This document shows positions 7,512-14,835 of a DNA stretch of 23,190 nt, one piece after another; the first letter of the stretch is position 1, and each line of letters starts with the position of its first letter. The DNA comes from Actinomycetes bacterium (GTDB lineage: Bacteria > Actinomycetota > Acidimicrobiia > Acidimicrobiales > RAAP-2): assembly GCA_021784205.1 (NCBI GenBank), contig JAJXTB010000027.1, forward strand, positions 1 through 23,190. The letters run 5' to 3'. The position numbers and the translations under genes were made by a program. The notes beneath the pieces were generated by a model, which was given only the letters and a program-made list of their open reading frames with translations, ran no database searches and was not told where the DNA came from.

Positions 7512-8282
7512 GTGCTGGAACCCTCCGCAGAGGTCCAGGCTGAGCTTCGAATGGCACTGACCCAAAACCAGGGCAAGCTCGGAATCGTCTACAGGCTTCT
7601 CGAAGATGGTGTCAAGACCAACAGAGAGCTGGTTGAAGGAGGTGGTGGTGCGAACCAAGGTGCGGCCGCCAACTCGCGCGCCACGGTTCACGCCATCCTC
7701 GAAGGGTCCATCCCTTCAGGCGCACAAGTTGCAGCCCAGGCCGGGCGTTCTGTCGGTGGTCTGCTTCGAACGAATCAGTGGTTTGGCGCGGCGACTCGGA
7801 GCTATCTCACGGACTTGCGTACCGAACTGGACAGCAAGGCTGCAGACAACTCCGCCATAGAGGAAGATTCTCTCGCCCTTGACCGGGATGCGGCCGCCGT
7901 TGAGAAGGCCGCCCAGGACGTATCTGGGATCTACGTCTACACGTTTCCCATGTGCCTGCGGTCGCCGGAGAAGACTGATCCCGACCGATACCTGATGAAG
8001 ATCGGCAGGACTGAGCGGTTCAGTGGGGTTCGCATCCGCGAGCAGGTTCGAGCCACCAGCATGCCCCAGGATCCCAAGACACTTCGGGTGTATCACGCCG
8101 AGGGCTTGGACCTCGCAAGGACCGAGAAGACCGTTCACCGGTTCTTGGAAGCGGCGGGACACTCACGTGCCGAAGGCGAGTACACCGGTAGAGAGTGGTT
8201 CCATACGAACACCGAGTTCCTCGACACCGTCGCAGAGGCGCTTGGACTGACTATCTACCTTCCACCTCCCGAGGGCGACTAG
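7512..8282 (+). CDS. GIY-YIG nuclease-like protein (T5orf172/Mug113 type)
   Basis: A 256-residue protein. The C-terminal half is a GIY-YIG-superfamily domain of the T5orf172/Mug113 kind. It has GIYVYTFP (139-146), MKIGRTER (162-169), a conserved Arg in VRIREQVRATSMPQ, ARTEKTVHRFLEAAGHSR (202-219) with the E..H pair, and GREWFHTNTEFLDTVAEAL (227-244). The N-terminal half (1-135) is helical with a QGKLGIVYRLLEDG-like segment and may bind DNA or a partner. GTG at 7512 is the first start after the preceding stop at 7506, only 5 bp away; ATG at 7551 is an alternative. The position makes it the third gene of the methyltransferase/HNH operon. It ends near a convergent HEPN gene, with no clear terminator in the 39-bp gap. 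Confidence 0.78.
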   Translation: MLEPSAEVQAELRMALTQNQGKLGIVYRLLEDGVKTNRELVEGGGGANQGAAANSRATVHAILEGSIPSGAQVAAQAGRSVGGLLRTNQWFGAATRSYLTDLRTELDSKAADNSAIEEDSLALDRDAAAVEKAAQDVSGIYVYTFPMCLRSPEKTDPDRYLMKIGRTERFSGVRIREQVRATSMPQDPKTLRVYHAEGLDLARTEKTVHRFLEAAGHSRAEGEYTGREWFHTNTEFLDTVAEALGLTIYLPPPEGD

Positions 8283-8321
8283 CGACCTTGTGCGAGTCAG
8301 TGGTGGGGAGCGCGTGCCGGG

Positions 8322-9584
8322 CTAACTCAGTCGCGCGCCCGCGTACTTGACCAGCGCACTGAACGGCGCCAAGGCCTGTGCTCCGCTGTATCGTTCATCG
8401 AGCCACCTGTGGAGACGCGCTCGATCCGAGTGCCCTTCCAGAAGCTGAGCTAACTTCCTCCCCGTGTCCAAGCTCTCTCGGGCCGCCAACTGTAGGGTCT
8501 GATTCAATGCGAGCCGGGTGACCCAGAGCAGGTGCCATGCTTCGTCCATGGTCGCGACGGATGTCGCTCCGTCGTGAACGGCTGAGTTGCGGACGACCTT
8601 GTAGAGAAGGGCTACCTGCACCGGCTCGGGAAATCCCCCAGTGGCGAGGTGCTGAAGCATCATGAGTCGATAGGCAACGCCGGCACCCTTGTTCTTGCCA
8701 AGCCCTTTTCCAACCAATCCCTCTAGGCCGAAAAACGCAAACAGACACTGCACCGTCGGATCTACTTCGAGCATCGCCCGCTCGAGCCACTCCGCCGTTC
8801 GTTCGACACTTCGCTCCAAATCATTGCTGGCGCTGATGCCGAGTGACCACAGCGGTTGTACTTCCACCAACGAGGTCAGGGTGTCAATCGGCCCAAGGAC
8901 CACCGCGCGGTCCGCTGCGGCCGTTGCTCCTTCGAGGCCTGCGCCGGTGAAGAAGCTCCCGTCTAGGCGAAAACGCAACTGTTTGTCGATGATCCCGTTG
9001 TCCTCTCGAAGTGCAGTGCGCAGCAGTCGAAGAGCTCGGTTGGCTTTCGCACGGACCCGATCGAGAGCCCTGTCTCGGTTGCTCCCCATCGTCGAGGCGA
9101 TCAAGACGGAACCCACCGGCACCTCTAGGGTTGTCACGAGTCGCTCAGGAAGCTCAGCGCTGTTCAGCGGCACGAGGCGCACTCCGAAGAGATCCCACGG
9201 CATCTCGATCTTCAGATGACTCACCGGCAGACAGAACGTCCAGGCAGTGGGCTGATGCGCATGAGTCGCCATGAACCAGTCGACGTGCGACGCAGTCGGG
9301 TCGGACGAGACGTAAGCGAGGAGGTCAAGGACGGTATCGCTCGGATCATCCAGGTGCTCAAAGCGCAAATCTGCTCTGAGTGACTGAGCCAGGAGGTCGA
9401 TGGCGCCTCTCTCCTGGCGTGTCATCGAAGATGTAACCCACGTCCCGTGGATCGGGTCGAACCTGCTCCAACGTCCCATGACTAGCTCGTCGAGTGGATC
9501 TCTCGTCCGCATAACCAACATGATGAGTTCTTCGAGTTGGGTCTCGACTGGACTTGCGTTTGGCAGTTCTTCCACGATGACCAC
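8322..9584 (-). CDS. ApeA-like HEPN-domain protein, putative RNase
   Basis: A 420-residue protein. The C-terminal region (about 270-400) looks like an ApeA-type HEPN domain. CLFAFFGLEGLVGKGLG (280-296) carries the conserved acidic residue in an F-F-x-L-E-x-L helix, and VVRNSAVHDG (330-339) is the R-N-x3-H active motif (R332, H337). HEPN proteins with this motif are metal-independent RNases in many abortive-infection and toxin systems. The N-terminal 260 residues are a likely sensor or regulator, with no motif I recognise. The start is GTG 9584, with AAGGGAG close upstream; GTG 9575 is an alternative. It is downstream and in the same direction as the membrane protein gene (gap 64 bp) and the CoiA-like gene. 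Its function as an infection-triggered RNase is inference. Confidence 0.68.
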   Translation of the reverse strand: MVIVEELPNASPVETQLEELIMLVMRTRDPLDELVMGRWSRFDPIHGTWVTSSMTRQERGAIDLLAQSLRADLRFEHLDDPSDTVLDLLAYVSSDPTASHVDWFMATHAHQPTAWTFCLPVSHLKIEMPWDLFGVRLVPLNSAELPERLVTTLEVPVGSVLIASTMGSNRDRALDRVRAKANRALRLLRTALREDNGIIDKQLRFRLDGSFFTGAGLEGATAAADRAVVLGPIDTLTSLVEVQPLWSLGISASNDLERSVERTAEWLERAMLEVDPTVQCLFAFFGLEGLVGKGLGKNKGAGVAYRLMMLQHLATGGFPEPVQVALLYKVVRNSAVHDGATSVATMDEAWHLLWVTRLALNQTLQLAARESLDTGRKLAQLLEGHSDRARLHRWLDERYSGAQALAPFSALVKYAGARLS

Positions 9585-9648
9585 AGTCTCCCTTCAGCAC
9601 ATACTCGCCCGTGTCGGTGTGACCATCGACTGAGCCAGTTCCCGACAA

Positions 9649-10218
9649 CTACGGCACTGCCCCTGTCGGACAGCCCGCCGCCTCAGGATTGATCATGCAG
9701 TTGAGCGTCTGACCAAGATTCCCGGCCCCGAATGCGATCACCGCTGCCTGGTCGTACTTGTTGATAAACGCTGTCGCCTCGGCCGTTGGATCCAGGGCCA
9801 CTGCCGGTTGCCCCTGGATCCGCAACTGTGCGTTGCGCAGCTCCATCGCTTGGTACTCGCTCACGAACACCTGCGTCTGCCCCGCGGGTGGCAGTGAACC
9901 CATGAGCCTCTGGGCCACGGTGTCGAACGTCGTCACGAGAAGCTCAGGGTCAGTGAGGGTGATGGGCGCCGCCGTCGAAGCGATCGTCGTTGCGGTGACC
10001 TCAGCCTGAAGCGTCCTCACCTGTGCTCGCGTCGCGACCAGTTCCTTGATCGCGAGCGAAGCCAGCTTCTCCTCGCCGATCAGCTTCCGGTTGACCCCCG
10101 CCAACTCGCGGTGCGCGCTGCCCAGCGCCGTGGACTGAATGATCGTGGCAACTCCAGCCCCCATCGCCAACAACGCGACTACCGCTGCCGCCACCCACGG
10201 TCGAACTCCACGCCTCAT
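9649..10218 (-). CDS. Membrane-anchored (or secreted) helical protein
   Basis: A 189-residue protein. Residues 1-26 (MRRGVRPWVAAAVVALLAMG, then AGVATI) are a basic N-terminus plus a hydrophobic helix, so a signal anchor or uncleaved signal. Residues 30-75 form a probable coiled coil (LAGVNRKLIGEEKLASLAIK and on). The rest is presumably outside the membrane, with two Cys near the end (C-M-I-N-P-E-A-A-G-C) that could pair. ATG 10218 is chosen over the longer reading from 10254 because GGGGGAGG sits 5 bases upstream of it. It lies between the CoiA-like gene and the HEPN gene, all on the minus strand. I do not recognise a family. The gap 10219-10330 shows nothing clear. Confidence 0.65.
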   Translation of the reverse strand: MRRGVRPWVAAAVVALLAMGAGVATIIQSTALGSAHRELAGVNRKLIGEEKLASLAIKELVATRAQVRTLQAEVTATTIASTAAPITLTDPELLVTTFDTVAQRLMGSLPPAGQTQVFVSEYQAMELRNAQLRIQGQPAVALDPTAEATAFINKYDQAAVIAFGAGNLGQTLNCMINPEAAGCPTGAVP

Positions 10219-10330
10219 CGTGCCTCCCCCAAACCCGGTCGCGCATTCGGCCACAGATCCGACGGCGAGCGACCGCTCCCTGAGAGTAGGAGTCCAAAGC
10301 CGCGAGAAGCCCTGGACCTCGAGAGCTCAA

Positions 10331-11497
10331 TCACCACCTCCGACCCCACGTCATGAAGCGTGCCATCGCGCGCGCTGCGTCAGCCGAGTTGTCGAACTCC
10401 GTCACGCTCACTAGCGGCTCGGCCTCCTCGAAGACCCCGGCCCGATCTCCACACAGGCCCCGCGCGCCCAGGCTCCGCAACGCCGTGGACCCTGGCGGCC
10501 ATCGACGCTCGGCCAGTAGTCTCCAGTGCCCGGCACGGCACACCTCGTAATGACGCACGGGAGTCGTCAGATCCGTCTCGTAGCTCTCCCTCGACGAGAA
10601 ACCCTCGTAGATGAAGTTGTCACCCAGGAACGCTCCGCACTGGCAGACGTTGGCGAGGTAGTTCGCTCCCGCGGTCTTCGAGAAGCGCTTCTCTAGGCGC
10701 ACGTTCATCACCCGGGCGACTGCGGCGACGCCCTTGAGCTCCTCCGCGCCGGCCGCTACCGCGACGCGGCGCCCGTCCTCTCGCAGGTGCACGTCAAGCA
10801 CCCGAGCCCGACCCGAGCATCGGTAGCATCGCGCCTCGGCGACCTCGAGGGTCAGTACTCGGGCGTCCGCGCCGCACTCGGCGCAGCGCCGAAACTGCTC
10901 GGCCTCGTCGGTCAGGTGTCGGGGGAGCCGGCACTCGCTGAGAAGTCCTACCGATCCTGGCTTGGGGGCACCGTCGCCGGCTTCCAGCGCGTCAAGGCCA
11001 TCACGCAACCCCTCGAGGGCGTCCCAGGTTGGTCGCACCGTGATGACCCTGAGTCCCAGCCTCTTGAAGGCCTCGAGTGCTGGCTCCTCTGGCGCGTGCG
11101 TCACGATCACCTCTACGACGAACAGCGCGTCCCCCGCCCCCGAACGCGGACGCACCAAGATGTCCGGTCGAGCCTCCGGAGCCACCGCCCGGTCGACATC
11201 GACGCTCAGTCCCGGCTCCCGTGCCAAGTTGGCCATGCGACCGGCATCGCAGTGGTCGCATGTGATGGCCATCGGGTAAGGGCGGCCTCGGCGGGATTGG
11301 CTAACCAGGCCGTCGGCGATCGCTCGAATCGTCATGGCATGCAACGCGGTCTCCCCGGCCACGCACCTCGCGCCGCGCCGGTGCGCGAAGTGCGCGCGAC
11401 GGTGCTCCCCGGCGCGCAGTGACATCGCTCCGCCGCAACCGACACAGGTCAGCCCCGTCGGGCGCTCCGCACTCGCCGCAAGGTCAGCTGCCCACAC
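10331..11497 (-). CDS. CoiA-like zinc-finger nuclease
   Basis: A 388-residue protein of the competence protein CoiA-like type. Residues 18-53 carry the diagnostic order: CVGC zinc knuckle, G-E-H-R-R-AHFAH (HFAH at 36-39), then GETALH. A PD-(D/E)XK-like nuclease core follows, with PDILV (D112) and FVVEVIVTH (E129). A second zinc region is RRCAECGADARV with ARCYRC, and further Cys pairs occur near residue 295 onward. In streptococci CoiA acts during competence; in other genomes the family is scattered in mobile regions. The start is GTG 11497 with GGAG five bases upstream. Protein-like reading continues upstream (about LSYPLAEIDGA), but only a CTG would be available before the TGA near 11560. 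It diverges from the NERD gene at 11731. Confidence 0.72.
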   Translation of the reverse strand: MWAADLAASAERPTGLTCVGCGGAMSLRAGEHRRAHFAHRRGARCVAGETALHAMTIRAIADGLVSQSRRGRPYPMAITCDHCDAGRMANLAREPGLSVDVDRAVAPEARPDILVRPRSGAGDALFVVEVIVTHAPEEPALEAFKRLGLRVITVRPTWDALEGLRDGLDALEAGDGAPKPGSVGLLSECRLPRHLTDEAEQFRRCAECGADARVLTLEVAEARCYRCSGRARVLDVHLREDGRRVAVAAGAEELKGVAAVARVMNVRLEKRFSKTAGANYLANVCQCGAFLGDNFIYEGFSSRESYETDLTTPVRHYEVCRAGHWRLLAERRWPPGSTALRSLGARGLCGDRAGVFEEAEPLVSVTEFDNSADAARAMARFMTWGRRW

Positions 11498-11629
11498 CGT
11501 CGCTCCGTCGATCTCGGCCAGCGGGTAGGACAGGTCCGTGGTCGTAGGTGCCCCCTTCCTTCAGGTTGCCCCGAGGCTACAGACGGACTGTAACTCCGGG
11601 TTCGTCTCCGGGCCGAGACGCGTGTTCCC

Positions 11630-11659
11630 ATTCTCCGAACCAACCAGTTCGGAGAATCC
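11630..11659. repeat. Inverted repeat with 13-mer, operator-like
   Basis: ATTCTCCGAAC (11630-11640) and GTTCGGAGAAT (11647-11657) form a perfect 11-bp inverted repeat around CAACCA. The right arm plus CC is the 13-mer GTTCGGAGAATCC (11647-11659), which recurs at 12579-12591 beyond the NERD gene. The site lies in the divergent region between the CoiA-like and NERD genes. It is therefore a candidate operator, or a recombination/flank mark. No other copy was seen in the window. Confidence 0.5.
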
Positions 11660-11730
11660 ACGCCGGTTGGCAGACCAGGATGGCTCTGGAGGTGTGGATA
11701 CCCTGACGGGACGGACGCCAGTGGGAGCAC

Positions 11731-12534
11731 GTGGCACGAAAGTTCGAGCGCGAGGCACCGCGCTCCTACGATCAGAGCATGCCCTGGACCGAGAAGACAT
11801 TCACCTTCAACGCCGCGACCTGCTCAGCCTGCGGGGCGCAGGTCGACAAGCGCGAACGGGGCTGGACCAACCCCGAGGCGCCGGCAGGCCACAGGGTGCG
11901 CTGCCGAGCCTGCGGACCGCCCGACACAGTCGCGGACCACGTCGACCCGGTCGCCGGGTCCTCGGCGCTCCGTCTGGATGCTCGCCGCCGAGGCGACGAC
12001 TACCTCAAGGGCGCCCAGGGCGAGTATCTGATGGGCGGGTACCTGGCTACCGAGCTGGCGCCGGGAGCACGCGTCTTGACCGACCGGAAGGTACCCGGGG
12101 ACTCCGAGGCCAACGTCGACCACGTGGTCGTGGCATCCTCCGGCGTGTGGATCATCGACTCCAAGAAGTGGGCGGGCGAGATCCAGTACCGCAGCCCGAA
12201 GTTTCCCAGCACCGACCCGAGGCGCTATCTCTTCATTGACGGTGTCGACCGGACCGCCCTAATCGCCAAGATCTACCGCCTGGTGATCCCCGTCGCCCAG
12301 GTCATCGGGGACCGCACGGTGCCCGTGCATCCCGTGATGGCGTTTATCGAAGCGACTTGGGGGCTGCGCGAGAGTCTGCACTTCAAGAGGGGTAAAGGGC
12401 CTTACGAGCACGACGGGGTGCTACTGGCGGGTGGGCACGGCGTCATCGCGAAGATCAATGAGCTCGGGCCACTGTCGCCTTCACGCGTGGAGACTCTGCA
12501 CGCGAAGCTCGACGCCGAGATGCTGCCACTCTAG
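11731..12534 (+). CDS. Zinc-ribbon NERD-domain nuclease
   Basis: A 267-residue protein. The N-terminus has a zinc ribbon: CSAC (C31, C34) and CRAC (C58, C61). A NERD (nuclease-related) domain then runs from about residue 90 to 215. GAQGEYLMGGYLATEL (94-109) has the conserved Glu, VPGDSEANVDHVVVASSGVW (121-140) the D130-H131 pair, and IIDSKKWAGEI (141-151) the D143-x-K145 catalytic pair. NERD is a PD-(D/E)XK relative usually found in mobile or defence-like settings. GTG 11731 has GGGAG just upstream; ATG 11779 lacks a binding site, although its product would also keep the zinc ribbon. The gene stands alone on its strand, flanked on both sides by the 13-mer repeat. The C-terminal 50 residues have no motif. 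Confidence 0.8.
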   Translation: MARKFEREAPRSYDQSMPWTEKTFTFNAATCSACGAQVDKRERGWTNPEAPAGHRVRCRACGPPDTVADHVDPVAGSSALRLDARRRGDDYLKGAQGEYLMGGYLATELAPGARVLTDRKVPGDSEANVDHVVVASSGVWIIDSKKWAGEIQYRSPKFPSTDPRRYLFIDGVDRTALIAKIYRLVIPVAQVIGDRTVPVHPVMAFIEATWGLRESLHFKRGKGPYEHDGVLLAGGHGVIAKINELGPLSPSRVETLHAKLDAEMLPL

Positions 12535-12577
12535 AACCCACTGCGCTCGGAATCCCCATCACCGAAGTCGTCCTGGC

Positions 12578-12596
12578 GGTTCGGAGAATCCGAACC
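12578..12596. repeat. Short hairpin with second copy of the 13-mer
   Basis: GGTTCGGA (12578-12585), GAA, TCCGAACC (12589-12596) is a perfect 8-bp hairpin. It contains GTTCGGAGAATCC (12579-12591), identical to 11647-11659. It lies 44 bp after the NERD stop. As a hairpin it could help end NERD transcription; as a direct repeat it could mark the edge of a 0.93-kb cassette. There is no T-run. The rest of 12535-12724 shows no gene. Confidence 0.45.
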
Positions 12597-12724
12597 CGAT
12601 GAGGTCCACTGGCGCCACGGATCCAAGTGATGGCTCCACCAAAGTGGATGCCCCGACGCTTTCTCCTTCATACGCCGAATCGTGTCGGCACTATCACTCG
12701 GTCCCATAAAAGATGATGGAGTGG

Positions 12725-13483
12725 TCATTTCACGCACTCGGGCCAGATGCGTGACCAGTGTAGAGGCAGCCCGAAGGCCAGCCGAAGCTCGTCAGCCCTC
12801 GCTTCGAAGTTGCGGGCCGCTTCCCTGACGGCGATACCGAGTTCGTCGCACTCGCGCCCGATCCACTCCGTTACTGAGCCAGGGGCTCGCTCGGCGAACG
12901 CAAGCCACTCGACTCCGTCGGTATCGGGCTCGTCAGGTCGAAATGCGTACACGGGTTCTCCGCACTGCTCGAAATAGAACACCGCGAGTGCGAGTGCAAG
13001 CGCCGCGTCTGTCGTGCGACTTCGGCGCAGTACTTCGAGCATCGTGCGATACGTGAACAAGAGGGCCACGGGATCTTTCGCTGCGAGGGCGTCGACGACG
13101 TTCTCGCTGAGCATCCGCCACCGCACGTCCTTGTACGCGGGCGACGGGCCGAACTTGCCCGTACTGCGCAGGTCGTCGCGGCAACGGGTGACGCGGGCGT
13201 CGTAGGCGTCGAGGTTGCCCGCAGTGATCGCCTCGTTCACGTCGTCGATCTCGTCAGCTTCGGCCCGCGTCACGACCATTCGCACGCGGCTGCGCTGATT
13301 CGTTCGCACGAAGATCATTTCGTGGCACGACGGGCATGTCGTGGCAGCACCCGGCACCTTCTTCAGTACGACGCCGCAGTAGGGGCAGGCGGCGACCCGA
13401 CGGTCCTCTACCTCGGCCCGATCGCGTGGCGGAGTGATTCGGGGTGTCTTGGGATCTTGGCCACGGCGAAACAGAGGTGCCAT
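12725..13483 (-). CDS. Zinc-ribbon protein of unknown function
   Basis: A 252-residue protein. Residues 33-53 form a zinc ribbon: CPYCGVVLKKVPGAATTCPS with C33, C36, C50 and C53, followed by a strand MIFVRTNQRSRV. This type of ribbon is common in phage-related and DNA-associated actinobacterial proteins. The rest is mainly helical: the ALAAKDPVALLFTYRTMLEV and TTDAALALALAVFYFEQCG regions resemble a helical-repeat or HEPN-like scaffold, but no RxxxxH motif is present. ATG 13483 is chosen because TATCGT lies exactly seven bases upstream on the same strand, as for a leaderless mRNA, and no ribosome site is seen. It diverges from the PD-(D/E)XK-like gene at 13568. Confidence 0.68.
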   Translation of the reverse strand: MAPLFRRGQDPKTPRITPPRDRAEVEDRRVAACPYCGVVLKKVPGAATTCPSCHEMIFVRTNQRSRVRMVVTRAEADEIDDVNEAITAGNLDAYDARVTRCRDDLRSTGKFGPSPAYKDVRWRMLSENVVDALAAKDPVALLFTYRTMLEVLRRSRTTDAALALALAVFYFEQCGEPVYAFRPDEPDTDGVEWLAFAERAPGSVTEWIGRECDELGIAVREAARNFEARADELRLAFGLPLHWSRIWPECVK

Positions 13484-13490
13484 ACATGTG

Positions 13491-13561
13491 ACGATAGGAC
13501 GCGACGGTGTCATCGGGGAGAACGGCGACGTCGGATCGATCCGCTCCGAGCGAGGTATGTT
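13491..13561. promoter_or_regulatory. Divergent pair of leaderless promoters
   Basis: On the minus strand TATCGT (complement of 13491-13496) is followed by seven bases and ATG 13483. On the plus strand TATGTT (13556-13561) is followed by six bases and GTG 13568. Both fit the actinobacterial TANNNT -10 box placed for transcription to start at or next to the first codon. Neither gene has a convincing Shine-Dalgarno. No clear -35 boxes are seen. The genes are likely controlled together from this 84-bp region. Confidence 0.4.
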
Positions 13562-13567
13562 TCGATC

Positions 13568-14542
13568 GTGTCGCTCACGAGCCACCTCGCCGACAAGTCG
13601 AGTCCGGTCCAGCAGTTTTTCGTCCACAACTACTCGGATGCAGGCGCCGCTCGCGCTGCATTGGTCCCCACGGAAGATCAGGGCGTCGTCTTCGGCAGGT
13701 ACGCCTCCGGCGCACCGCCGGGAAAGCCAGCTTGGCGCCTCGGGGATCCCCCAGTCGTGCCGCGAGGCGATGTCCGCATCGGCTACCCCTGGGACGCGGT
13801 CGGCGTGGCCTTCGACTACCGGGTGCGCTTCTTCTTCTCCGCCCGTGAGGGCGACCATCGCGTGGCGCGTGAGGGCGCCACCCAGCTGGTGGGTTACTGG
13901 ACCAGCCAGCTCGGTGTGCACCCGGCGTTCCTCGACGTGGAGCGGCGACTCTCCGAACTCCGACGCGCGGAGACATCTGCACGGGGTGACCTTGCCTTCG
14001 AGAGAGACCTGGGGGCACTGTGCTACGTGCTGGCTCTGTACGAGCAGGTCTTCCGGATGGGAGGTCCCGACGAGCGTCACCCCCTCGTTCGCATGGGGCC
14101 GTTGGCCGATCTCGACGAGATCCTCAACCTGGTGCCGGACCCGGCGCTCGATGACCTCATTGATCTAGCGCGCCACCTCGCAGTAACCCAGACATCGTTA
14201 CTCGCCTCATCGATAACTGCGAACCCAGGCTTCACCGGCAGTGTCTACCTCGGGGGCGCCGACGCCGACCTCATCGCCGGGCGGCGCCTTCTCGACGTGA
14301 AGGTGACGACGGGATCGACCATCGAACGGGTGAGTCTCTGGCAGGTGCTCGGGTACGCACTCAGTGACCTCGACGATGTCTACGGGATCGAGGAAGTCGG
14401 GCTTTACTATGCGCGACACGGTGTCCAGGTCGTGTGGCCGGTGGGTGATCTACTCGCTCTGATGGCGGGTCAACACGTTGAGTTCGAGCGTGTCCGTGGC
14501 GAGTTCGGCGATCTGCTGCGTGGGCTCACGTCGCCGCAGTAG
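13568..14542 (+). CDS. PD-(D/E)XK-like nuclease-fold protein
   Basis: A 324-residue protein. The C-terminal third has a restriction-enzyme-like core. GGADADLIAGRRLLDVKVTT (229-248) gives the acidic strand D232/D234 and the D243-V-K245 pair. LWQVLGYAL (258-266) is the following helix, with the conserved Gln (Q259) seen in many DNA-cutting members of this fold. The N-terminal part has FFVHNYSD, then a PWDAVGVAFDYRVRFFF strand (74-90), and a long helical middle. I do not recognise a named family. It uses GTG 13568 because of the leaderless-type promoter just upstream. The partner is probably the divergent zinc-ribbon gene. Nuclease activity is inferred from motif spacing only. Confidence 0.65.
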   Translation: MSLTSHLADKSSPVQQFFVHNYSDAGAARAALVPTEDQGVVFGRYASGAPPGKPAWRLGDPPVVPRGDVRIGYPWDAVGVAFDYRVRFFFSAREGDHRVAREGATQLVGYWTSQLGVHPAFLDVERRLSELRRAETSARGDLAFERDLGALCYVLALYEQVFRMGGPDERHPLVRMGPLADLDEILNLVPDPALDDLIDLARHLAVTQTSLLASSITANPGFTGSVYLGGADADLIAGRRLLDVKVTTGSTIERVSLWQVLGYALSDLDDVYGIEEVGLYYARHGVQVVWPVGDLLALMAGQHVEFERVRGEFGDLLRGLTSPQ

Positions 14543-14584
14543 TCCCAAGAGCGCCGCGGGACGGAGCGTGCTCGAGACTTCGAC

Positions 14585-14782
14585 TCAGTTGTCCGATCCA
14601 GCGAGCCACGCTTCCGTGACGACGTCGAAGCGTTCGTGCAATGCGTTGATTGCGTTCCGCTCCTGCCGAACGGTTTCCCAGCCGACGGGATCAGCAATGT
14701 CCGCCGCGCAGTAGACAGCTGAGTGGTGCTCGATTTCGCTGACGATCTCCCTCAGCTCTGCCAGGTACTCATCAGTGGTCAT
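14585..14782 (-). CDS. Small acidic protein, unknown
   Basis: A 65-residue protein starting MTTDEYLAELREIVSEIEHH, mostly helical and acidic. There is no recognised domain; a VRQERNAINALHERFDVVTE helix lies in the second half. ATG 14782 is well supported because GGAGGT lies 8 bases upstream. It diverges, with a 53-bp gap, from the small basic/charged protein at 14836. Size and arrangement would suit a regulator or an antitoxin-like gene, but nothing in the sequence proves that. Confidence 0.55.
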   Translation of the reverse strand: MTTDEYLAELREIVSEIEHHSAVYCAADIADPVGWETVRQERNAINALHERFDVVTEAWLAGSDN

Positions 14783-14835
14783 CGCATCCACCTCCGTGTG
14801 GTCTTCCCGTGGCAGTGTCGGCCCTGGAGGCAAGG

